Part shown: in pieces, positions 24,301-36,300 of the stretch
Numbering within the stretch: the stretch's first letter is position 1
Layout of the letters: each line of letters opens with the position of its first letter
Source of the DNA: Enoplolaimus lenunculus
Lineage: Eukaryota; Nematoda; Enoplea; Enoplida; Thoracostomopsidae
Length of the DNA stretch: 64,000 bases
Assembly (NCBI GenBank): GCA_030248215.1
Contig: JASANG010000155.1
Span: 62,001 to 126,000, forward strand
Direction: 5' to 3'
Translations under genes and position numbers: made by a program
Notes under the pieces: model-generated
Seen by the model: only the letters and a program-made list of their open reading frames with translations
Database searches by the model: none
Told to the model about the DNA's origin: nothing

Positions 24301-27300
24301 AGTTTCCGGGAATTTGCGAGTCCTACACGGGCCACACGTCCAGCAGTTCAATTGTCAACCTGGGGAAAATTCTTACTCCTATCCTAAGTAAGGCCCGGCA
24401 AGCACCATTTAAGTCACGGGGCAAACCAAATTTTTCTGGCGTGACCGGGGTTTGGCTCTTTTGTTTGACATATCCTAAGCGCTTAGCACTAGGCTGCTGT
24501 GGCCTTCCCGTCGCGGTTGACAACTGGACACCTCGACCAAAGTCGGGTTACCTTTTACCAGTTGGGTGACTTTTAGATTTTACCACGGTATACGGATTCT
24601 CACAAGTTGAAACCAATTTAAGTTGAGGTCCTGTGTTGTCGCCAACTGCAAGGAACTTTGAATTTTAGGAATTTTACTCACACCCCCTTTGTGAAACTAC
24701 ATAGTCCTAACTGGGCCTATAGCTTATCCATTTTAATGAAATTTGTAGCCCTCTGAGCGCATCTCTGGTACCCCCGTCCCGTATGTTTTAATACAGCGCC
24801 CCGAGTTCTCCCAAGTGCACCGTGTCGCCATACAGTGCACCGGAGAGAACCGGTTTGCTGCCGCGGCTCGAGCTCGCGACTGAAAAATCTTTGAAAACTG
24901 AACTGAACTGAAAATGCAGCCCGTGCACTGCTCTTATATACCCCTTCCAGGCCTCAGGTGATTGGTTTGAGTTTTTGACCAATGAAAAATCCATAACAAA
25001 CGCGATCGGAAGCGATACTATTGGCCAACGCACCACGGCTGAGGAGAGCCAATGAAATGGTGCGAAACAGACGCGGCGAGACGCATTTCTATTGGTTACA
25101 GAAATCGGCTGCGAAGAGCCAATGGAAAGAATTCAACCGTTACAACCGGTGCACGCGGATTGGACGGTTTAAATTTACGCGTGGAATTGACTGTCCATCA
25201 TAAAAAGGGGCCACGCCGAAATACTGGGGTCCCCCACGATTAGGGCGGGGAAAACGCTAAGGTTTTGACATCGCCGTACTCAGGCCTAAGTGCTAGGTGA
25301 CTTCCAAGACCCACCGGCACGCATGTATAACTTTCAGCGCCAGGTCACTCTCCCTTTTGAGTGTAACATATCTTTTTCCTTAGTACTCTTGACCAAAGCA
25401 AATGATAGAAATGAGGGTGCTGTCAGCTTTTCCAAACCTGCGTTGTATAGGGAACCCAAATACTAAATCGCAATTAGCTAAAGAATATCAAAACCAAAAA
25501 ATAAAACTACAAGAAACGCACTAATACGAAATAATCTCGGCACTCGTGACGCACCCCTATTCAAGCGTACCGTTACACGGAGCATAAGCTTAGTCGCAAG
25601 TAATCCTCAACCCATTAGGGTAACCTGTGAGCTAAACGTATAAATGTGGCCTAGTACACCGAGAGTGAGTCCAAATCTGGTTACCTGGTGAAAAGAGACA
25701 TATTCTGAAATTACTGCTGCAGGTGCTAGGTTTCCTGTTTTTTAGGTTCTAAAATGACCACTCTACAAGGTGCCTAGCCAGACTGTCGAGTAAAGGTTCC
25801 CAAGCGTGCAAACCAAAGTTCAGAATACAACCAGCAAACATCCAAAATAACGAAACAAAGACACTCTAACTCATAAACTGGAAAGAACAAGGTTATAGCG
25901 AATTAGCAAAACAAACAACCAAGCTACAATCCGTACAACATAATTTTGTTTGAACCTGGTGTTAAAACTACTATTATTCTTATCCGTCCGTTAAAAATAG
26001 CTCATGCAGCTGATAAAACTTAACAGTAGCTTAAACTCAGTCCAGTGAGACACTCGAAATGTGGGATCCTAAAGAATTGTAATGGTTGTAACTTTCGAAA
26101 TAGCTGTTCGCGGATACCAGTCAGGGTGGTTTTATTGCTTCCCGGGATGCACCGAACCGAATGAGACCATTCCTAACCCCAAATGCTAGAAAACATAATT
26201 CTGCAATTTTGTCCTAAGATCCGTAGGGATTCCGAAGCTTCAGGAGCTCCTAACTTTTCAACGGTTAGCCGGAGACCCCAGGTCAGGGTATTTTTATTGC
26301 TCAGCACGGCGAGCTCTATTGAATGGTATTAGTCATTTCGAGGTACCAGGGGATTTATATTTTGGTATTTTCTGCCTGAGAGCCCGTGCACACACAGTCT
26401 CGAACTTAGCCCATGAAAATCTTAGCACGCACACGTCGGCCAGCAGAACCTCCCACTAGGCGTCCCGAGGTCCTAAAAAAACTCGGTTGTCCCCCATGGA
26501 AAGTCAATTTCAGTACCCACAAGAACCGCGGACCCCTTTCATTCAATACTCGAGACGCCTCCCTCTCTGAAACTAGTCTCCCCAAACCAACCCGAATGTT
26601 ATTGTTTTGAAAATGCGATACTCAATGTGGGTCACTGAACCCAAGAATTTCTAAACCTCGTGCAAAACACTACAAAACGTTAATGCAACACAGCCATTAA
26701 TCACCGTTTATTATAGAGCATAAAATTTCGAGGGCGTCGTCGGTGCGTTTTAACTCACTTCTAGTAGAGTATCGAACATTGAAGTTCGTGCAAAGTGTGA
26801 GAAAAAGGGGGGCCACTAGAAGGGTTGAGCGTGTTTGACAAGCTCTTACAGTGACACAGGCCCAGCGCCCGGAAGAAAGGAAAATAGGCTATGCCACTAG
26901 GCTTAAAAATTCACGGTGCCGATATCATGGGCAGGGCAAGACCGGGTCGTCATACCCCATTTGATACCCCCCAACCGTGCTTACTAACAGAGAAGGTTAC
27001 CAGACTGAGCCAAGAGAGGCAAGGCCCTGGAATGGTTAGAATTTTACTGATGTTACTGGTTAAGCGAGAGTAATTGTCTAAACTGTCTGTTTACCACTGC
27101 ACCACAAGCACCCGCGTCTAGCTTCCAGGATCTAGTCCTCTCACATGGGCAGTGCCCCCGCCCAACATCCCCGTTTTTTACTTAACGACTCAGCACTGAT
27201 ACACAGGTTTTTTCTCTTCCTTTTTGTCTCTCTGTCTAAGTATGCTTTAATTAGAAGTCTCCTGTCTAGGGTACATACATAACAACTAGGGTGACCACTG

Positions 27301-30300
27301 ACGGAAACTAGATGCCACGCAACGATGACTATGTCCTAGGCAGAGAGCGCCTGTTTACTGTTTGTTTATTCTTTTACTACTTCGAAATGTCATGCCACCA
27401 CCCCCTCTTCCGACGGCGAACGACCCCCGTACGCCCCTACACTAACAGGGCCATTAGTGCACTATAAAATCACCACGTTTATCAGTTAAAGCAAATTCTT
27501 ACTGCGCGATATCTTACTAGACAACTGTCGATGCCAGCAATATGGGGTACCGGTGGAACGAACCCCTTAGGCAAGCTGTGCCTGGGTAGTCTACTCTCCA
27601 CGACTTTCCTGACGCGCTCAATGATATATATGTATTATTTTGGGGTCTCGTCCAGGGCTCGACTCCCCCGTACACCACGACACCCATAGCAGTCCAACCC
27701 CTATGCTGATTTCGCCTCTTTCAAATTCAACGTGCGCTTTTAAAATCTCTGCCTCCCAGCAATAATCCCCCTCTCTATTCACTGCGCTTATCTATTGTTT
27801 AACCACCAGTCGGATGTGCAATGGTAACAGTGCAATACAGTGATTATCTAGTCAGAGTCCGGTGCAAATAATAAGAGCGGTGAAAGTTATCTTTAAAATT
27901 TCTAGTCAAACTGATCGTGATCGCAGGGCTAGTCGCGGACAAGAGCATAAGGTTCTAGTCAGCTATCTGGGGTGAGATAAGCGAGGGCTAATGCAGGGAG
28001 GTCCGTCCTAGCCACAGAGCGGAACAGCAACAATAGCATCACAATTAAAATAGGAAGAATAATGCAACTTTGAATCAACATGCTACACATTAACGGAGGT
28101 GATCATACGAAAAAATTGCATGAAAATGCTATATGCTAAAAGATACCAAAAACATACTAAAATGCAATGATTACGTACTGGAAGATACCAAAAAGCATAC
28201 CACAATGCATAGAGTAACAACGACGGGATCATAAACAAAGCACAAATGATTACAGTTGATCCGCCGTGAACACAACTAGCACAGGTCGAGAGGAGAACCT
28301 TACATCCGACCCTATAGCTCCTACTTGTTAAGTTAGAACATGTTGCCTCAATATCGTCCTAGTCCGAAACCGGTAATTCAGTGACCTAAAATTTTCATTC
28401 TACTCCCAATGGTATAGGATCTGTACCTGTGCGAGAAGGTAATGCAAAAAGGGGAAGCCTGACACAAAGGATAACACAACATTACTGCGAAAAACAAAAC
28501 ATTACAAAATAATGCCAAACTAAACATGCGAGACCATTAAAAAGGGAAACCTAACACAATATTAACGCGCAAATACTGCACCCCAAAGCATACACCAAAC
28601 GACGCTTGATCAGGCAGCCGGCATCAGTCAAGGTCCAAAACATAAGGAGGTGGATCGTTCCGTTGACAATTTATTGCAGTAAACCAAAATCTACCTAAAT
28701 TCCGTGCCAAAGTTGCATTCTAATTGATGATAAAAGGGATGTGTCCCTGACAATATAAGCACAAAATCTTTACAAGACGTGAGAAGCCAAAAGGCTCGAG
28801 TATCAAGCCGCTATAACTGATTGGTTATGGTAAACGCCTATCGCTCTGAGACCTGTGTCGTGTAATAAACTTGAAGTTAGCATCGTCATCGGCATGGGTA
28901 TGCTTTCAGAATAACATATGGTATCGGTTTGGCTGTATATATTTTCGAACAACAATCGGTATCTGTTCAGTTGTGTATATTTAAAAAATTGGCATCGGAA
29001 TGAGCATATTTTCAGAATAAAATATCGATATCGGTATCGACACTGCAAAAAACAATTACCGATTGGCTGCCGATACTTTTTGCCCATAACTGCCCGTTGA
29101 AATATTTTCAGTTTCACTTGCTGGCGTGTATTAGTGCGTTTGAACTGTGTGGTTTCTTGTGTTGATAAAATAAATTCATTGAAATGAACCGTTCTCGTAA
29201 AATTGTAGCCGTTTATAGTTTTACGATTTAAATCTTTGCAGTTATAATGATATAATGTAGTATGCTTTCGGTTCCTTAAGGACCGTGTATTGAAATTGGA
29301 ATCGACGCTGATGTAGGTTCGACATGTGCACATTTTCGGAATACATATCGGTATCGGTATCGGTAAAATTTTGTATCGACACATCTCTAGCGCAAGTGGA
29401 ATCGGAACAGGCAAAATTCTCAAATTATCGGTATCGGCATCAACAAAAAAGTTTGGTGTCTACACATGACTATCTTCAGAGTACCTAATGTTTAAACAAC
29501 ATGCCTATACCGGCGCAACCACAACGATGTCAGAGACGAAACTTTTACGCGGTTTAAGGAAATCTCAGCAGTCACGGAACATCTAACTCCGATTCTGGTA
29601 TAAATTTGATGTTGCGATTAGGATTTTCTATAGTTTTGTTTAACATTCTGTATTACAGTATTTATAAGAGAAATCGACTTTAGAATTAACAAAATTATTG
29701 GTCTACTGCTACACTGAAAAACATCACAGAAAGTTCAAGAAGCTATTCGGTTGTTTTCAACGTGCAAAAATAAACTATCTAGTTGTGTTTTGTGCATTGT
29801 CACTAGGGTGTGATTGCATATCCGGTTCCGGTACAAAAAATTCCGCATCTAGCTCCGATAACACCATCACAGTACTAAAGTTTCACAATGAAAAATTGTG
29901 ATAAGTTGTAATAAGTGTTTCCTAAATTCTAGTGCGAATAGGTCTTACTTTTTGCTGAAATGTGCGCTTCATGTGCGGCTCCAGTATTTTGGCGTATTCA
30001 GTCGAGTCCAAATTTCCAACAGTACTACCTGTGCGGCACTATACCTGTACTGTTGTTTCATTGTACTGATAAACAACTCAACTGTAGCTATATATACAAG
30101 ACTGTAGGTAGTCATACATATTGATACAGTAAAGAATCTCATTCACTAATACATTGCAGTACCACTGTTGCTATCCACTGCTACATACATTATCTCAGCA
30201 TATAAATGTACACATGTGTAGGTAGTTATATGAACATCGGTGTAAAGTATGTCCTACATGATATATGTACTCACAAACGAAGTCTACACACCGGTATTGA

Positions 30301-33300
30301 AATGCAAGCACCTGTTTAACAGTAGGACAAACTCGACTGAAACTTTTAGGGAGTCTGCTTAATATTAGAGATTCGCTTGAAATAGCTCAAAACCAGGTAA
30401 CCATTTCACATCTAATGAGGAATGTGAACACCAACAATGAGCCAACCACGCTGATAGAGCATAAATAGCTATCCCGAAACCTAATGCAATCTGAGCGATA
30501 CTTATTTTGTCACACCTTTGGCCGGTACTTTAGAATAGAACTGTGAATACGTACGGTGACTGTCGATTACCTACTGTTTAAGACTCGCTACCTTTTGTTG
30601 TGCTGTACTGTATGTCCCGAATATCTGTGTAAATATTACATACACCTGTTATTTACTTTATTTTTGTTCAGTTTTGTTTATTTGTTTCGGTTTATGCTTT
30701 GAGTTTTAGCCTCTTTGCCAGGTGGGGGTGTCCGGGTTTATCTCTGCTTCTGTACTTCTTTTCGCGAGGGTTTAACTTCTAGCTAGGTATTTCTTTTTTA
30801 TTTTGTTTATTTCATTTATTTGCAAGTCTAGCAGAAAGTGAGAATAGCTAATCCAGAAATAAACCAAAGAAACAGACGTTATATCAGTAAAAATCACAAA
30901 TTCAAATCGTAGTAATGGTTGTCCGATGTGTGAAAGCAACAGAAACCTCAAACTGCCATAATTAAACGCAATTTACAATCTAGCACCTGCGTGATCTTCA
31001 ATTCAGCTTGAGAATCAAAACCGAGTTCAGTTGACGGACTCGACTCTGCATAAACAACTGTGACTATGCTAAACACAAGCCCTTTAGTTGCCTCAGATCT
31101 ATTCTTAGGTTGACAGATTGCAAAAGTAAATGAAGTACAGTTAGAATGGTTCGGTTCGAAGAATTAGTTGTTGCAACACACAATTATGTAACGTAATGAT
31201 CCCATATTTCTAAGATAGTTTCTATTTTGCATCCCTTAACATCAATGAGGCTTCTCAATACTGAGATGATGGCATTATCATCACTGGATCCTTGTTCATT
31301 ACAAATCTTGTCCATAATAACCAAAATACTCTTTTTCAAATATTCAAGATAAAGCAATTCATTCAATTCGTCGCGATACTCCAAACCATTTCGCTTTCGC
31401 AAGTTGATTTCGCCTTCGTAAAATGCTATTTGTCCGGAATATAAAACATACCTCAAATATGTGTCTAAGTTGACATCCACAGCCTCAGGACATAATTCTT
31501 CCGGAATTCCTAACTCCTGCAGTTGTCTCAGATAACGTCTGTATAATGAAAGTTGTCCACTGCTGAACAGTATATCTGGAAAAACGTGAAACACCTCCAA
31601 ACTTGATTGTCTGCTCAACCATTCTAATAATTCTTGATTTCCTATTTCCAAATCATTGTATTTTAGAATTTCCGCTCGAACTTTTTTATTCATAAAACGG
31701 TGCAGACCATCAACACAATAACGCAGGTTCATTTTTTTCACGGCGCCACATGTGCGAAAGTCTTCAATGACGGTTGATATTTTCTCACACATTTTCTGCT
31801 TTTGCATCATGAATGCTCAAAAATATAACCAAATTTCTTTGATTTGAACTAAACCAATAGCAGTACTAATATTGATTTAAGTAGTATACCGTATATCGAC
31901 CTGGAATTGTCACAACTTTTTATATTTTAACAAGTTGAATGACTGTGGAGTCAGGATTAACAACAACGTGTTACAACGGACTGGTTTGTTTACTATACAA
32001 GTAGGATTACTGAGGTATGGTGAAATTTGATATAAATTTGCGATAAAAGTAAAAACCAATCATACTTTACGAAGCTTCGATTTATTTCTTGAATCGCTCA
32101 AAAAACGTAAACAAAGAAATAGTTATATTTAAATCCAAACAACACGCAAAATATTTTATTTTCGTCGTACAAAACAACATATAAACGCCGATACAATCAT
32201 AACGCGAATACTACTTGGTATTTATCTGTCAATTCCTTTGTAACGATTCCCGTACATTCATTAATAATTTACCAAGTTCATTGCAACCCGGATAGTCTGT
32301 TACAGTTTGGTTTCGAGGATCGCATGGATCTAATCCAGAACCCATTTCCTTATCATATATGGTTGCGTTGACTAAGATTTTGTCTTTAGTCGACAATAAG
32401 TAGTCACGCGCCAAACCGTTGCAACTAAACTTTGCCTTAATTGCCTCATGAATGGTTCTTTTCTCTTCTTTGGCCCAACTGTTAGGATCATAGTTTGTAA
32501 TAGTTCGTGAGAGGTTAAATGCCTTTCGTGGAGACTTGACACGCATAATTTCCTTGTAAGTTGTGTGGTCACTGAAGAAAAGGGATTTTTTTGCCTGTAC
32601 ATATTGCTCCGCGCTGTAATATACTATTCCGTCTGCCATAAAGGGTTGAACATAGAACATTGACAATGGTGAATATCCAGTAAAGAACAGAAGACGCTCG
32701 TTTCCATTTGTATCAGTGATGAGTCTTTCGCTTACATTCATTGTCACGGGTTAAGTTCTCCAATCAAGTGATGGCTTTTTAATAACTCCGATGTTTGTTA
32801 CGTTTCTGCTGATAACCGATGAGGGAGCGCCAGAGGTTTTAAGAACTCGTGCAAATTTTTTATAGTCCTTTGGCTGTGCGATATTGAGTATTGGTGATGA
32901 AATGGTGTATCGAACTAAGTCTAGCAGATGCGATCCTACTTGTCCATCTGGGTATATAACGCGCTGCTGGCTGTTTACTTTGATAACTGGTTCCAGATAA
33001 TTAATCAAAATTTTAGCCCTGTTCTGCATTCGTTGTGGTAGGACTTCCGCGATATTTTGAAGGGTCCGTTCTTGATAAGGCGCGGAAAACGTTACTTGTT
33101 GATTCGGGGAATGTTGCTCGGTAGAAGTTGTTTGAGAAGCTTTGAGCTTTTCAAATAAAGATTCTTCCACCAATGCGTATCTCTTAGGCTCACTCATACT
33201 ATGGTTTTAATAACAAATAATGTGGCATCAATAACAACACGAAGAATGTTACAACGATTGCTTTTTAATAGTTTCCGTTTTTGATATATGGAAATTGATT

Positions 33301-36300
33301 TTGAACCTAACAACTTAATATATTTGGTATAGGGTTTTAATTTCTGCATCTGGAATTTGGTAATTGGCAATCCTGGGTTAAATATATTCCTACAAACTTC
33401 AGATATTGCTGTAACCAATGAATTATCTGCTTTATCTAATAACGCTCGAAAATAGACAGGTTTGGCTTTAGCCAAAAATTCCAAAACTTCAATGTTACTT
33501 CTCAATTGTTTACTCATAATTACAAATACACATAACTCTGCTCATAAGGAAATAGACCTTCAAATAACGTAAACTCTGTTGGTGAGTCCGGTTTTAGATT
33601 TACTAGTATGTACCCATAAGGTTTTTTAATGACTTCTGATACGCGAAACTTAAATAACCTTTTTTATTAGGAAACATACGAGATCCTTACGCACTTATCA
33701 TTGCCTGGTCGCCCCTATTTTCAAATAGAAAATAATAATCTGTATTACGGCGTACGCAGGGCCCAACCTTTGGGCAAAAATATAAATTTTGAACAATAAA
33801 AATAACAGATTCACTTTTATGTCTCATTCTCGTAAAAAGTGTAATCAACCGTCTATCCCCTATTAGATCCTCCATCAAATCGTCAAGTATTACCAGTGTA
33901 GGAATACCTATTTCTTTATCCTCGTTAATCAGAAAGTCGGGAAACCCTACATTCAGTTGCACATTTGGGTCATGTAAACGCAGCAACTCTGTTTCCGGAG
34001 AATTATAACAGTATAATATTCTCTGAAATGGAACAGTATGGATATCGTTATTGTACTTTATCAATTCCCTTACAAAATAACTTTTTCCTGAATTAGTTGA
34101 GCCGCACACAATGGCATTATATGGTGGGCGCAACATTAAAGGTGTATCATTCAGTCCAACTGAAGTCACCATTTCCTTTCAATAATAAAACACATTCGTA
34201 CTCACATAAAGCAAACAATATAATAGGTTCAGTCAATCCTTTTTCATAATAAAGTTCAATATCTAGGTTGCCGTATTCTGGGAGTGATGAATACCCACAA
34301 CTGGTGGTACCATCTCTTGTGAGTATTATTGGTATCATCAGGTAACGACCAAGTGCATAGTCGAAAGGATTAAACCCAGGTTCTAAGTTCAAAAATTCAG
34401 TGCCCTTGAAAAAGTTGTAGTAAATACGCTGAATATCGGTCTGAGATAGTGTAATGGGTACATTGTACGGGTAGGATCGTTTATTAACTAAAACTTGAAG
34501 TGATTGAAGTCCGAATCTCTCAAAATTGAAAGGATTTTTTGATATATCGCCGTTGTAGGCAGTTGCTCGAACTTGGAATAATATTAGTTTACTAGGTATT
34601 CTACCGTTACTTATAAATGACCAAGACACGTTACGGTCCCCAACGCCCAATGCTTTGGTTGTTATTCTATGGCGAACAACTGGATATTTGAAACCATTTG
34701 ATCCTAGGATTTTTTCATAATGTGTTAAACTGTTTGGTGTTAAGGTTACATAAGGTATATACGATTTTGCTTCAGTTGTTTTGATGTTGCAATTCGAATT
34801 TTTTGGTCCAATAACGCAGAATGACGGTTTATTCCGATAAAATATTAAACTCATAGGAAGGTGACCTGGTACAAATCTACCAGTATTAACGAAATCTGTG
34901 AAAACTCTTCCAAATACCTCGCTTGAAGTTTGCAGTTGGGCTTGGCGTAGGGCTAGGCCATTATTTATTCCCAGTCCGTTATCAAATTGGTAGGGAGAGT
35001 CCGCACTGTAAAGGGCACCAAGTAGTAAGTTATCGCGAGAAGTTTTGGTAAAATACAAGTGTACCAAGGTATATATGACATAGGCATAATTACTTTGTTC
35101 TATAGACACAGTTTTACCTGCTATTTTAAGTTCGACTTTCTCAAACAATGTATATAATAGTAAGTTGGCGGGTCCAAACTGTTCATTATTGACGTTTCGT
35201 TTTGTGGTATTTTTGCGCGTTTTCTGAGAATTAGAAGATTGTTTTGAACTGTCAGGCGTTTGTTGTGCGGTCGTACTGTTGGTGTCGCTTGTTGAGATTT
35301 CTACCTGCAGGTAGATGTTGATAGAGTCAATATCAATATAATCAGATGAACCACCAAATCGAAATTCCAGAGGTGTCAAGTGATCTTCAGAAGGCAATCC
35401 AGTAAAACATGAAGTTTCGACAATTTGACAACTATCAATCTGATCTTGCACTAGTGGTACAGATGTAATGTCAAGACCAGAAAGATTGCATTTATGATTC
35501 TGATTAATACTCTAACTCATTATTTTCGAGATTGACGTTTTTTACGAGTACACCTTGAGTTCCGTTTGACAATTTCGCGTCGTGGCTTTGTCTTTTTAAT
35601 AACTTTCCGGTTTCGTTTGCGACTTCGACGCTTCTTTGCGCTCATCACTCTGACGAGAGGTACGCTATGCCTCGCACTACCTGTAAGATATCGGACCATA
35701 TTCGGATTCATTGCGTAGACTTAATACATCCTAGTAGTTTATTCCTTTTTAATACTTTTTATGTGTAAAACAATATACACGCGATAGTTATAGGCAACAT
35801 TTTTGGGATACGCTTCCAAAACGATACTCGATAAGGTGTCAAAAATAACTTTGTGGTACATTGGGTTCGGAGCAAATCCTGAATTAAAATGCAAGATTTG
35901 AGAATGTTTTTCATTATAAAATTGCAGTTCAATAAAATTGGCAGTTAGAAATCGAATATCCGGAGGCAAAATACACTGGACTACAGCGCATTTACAATTT
36001 TTGACATCGATTACGTTTGGTAATGTTATTGTCCCCAGGTTTCGTATAGGTTTATCAATAATAATATACATTTCCTAATTCGTTGTGATTATATGTTGTG
36101 AGTACGGTTAGTTTAAGTAAAATCTGATTCACACAGTTAATATTCTTTAATCCTGTTAATATTACTTTGCCTGAATGGTGAATCAATATTGTTACTCCTT
36201 GTAGGTTTAGGCGTAAGGCTGGCATTTCCCCATCATAAACGGTTGAGTATCCGTGTTTGTGGAGGTGGGCATGTAGTTTGTGAAGATTGTGTTTTGTCTG

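Larger units (their letters stand above)
23105..28752 (-). mobile_element. Solo giant LTR nested in the Polinton
   Basis: On the minus strand this 5648-bp LTR starts TGTCAGGGACAC and ends CCGTAACA, with ATAT duplicated on both sides (23101-23104 and 28753-28756). It aligns over its length with 48586-54534. In the first 150 bases I count about six differences. On the minus strand it carries a TATA box, a CCAAT cluster and a downstream AATAAA, which give a U3-R-U5 order. The LTR has no internal region, so it is the product of LTR-LTR recombination. It inserted after the Polinton. Confidence 0.93.

Noticed and set aside
28803-29423. Open stretch of 206 codons on the minus strand
   Set aside because: It is the translation of GGCATC/GGTATC repeats (repeated Ile-Pro-Met-Pro), without start context or similarity.
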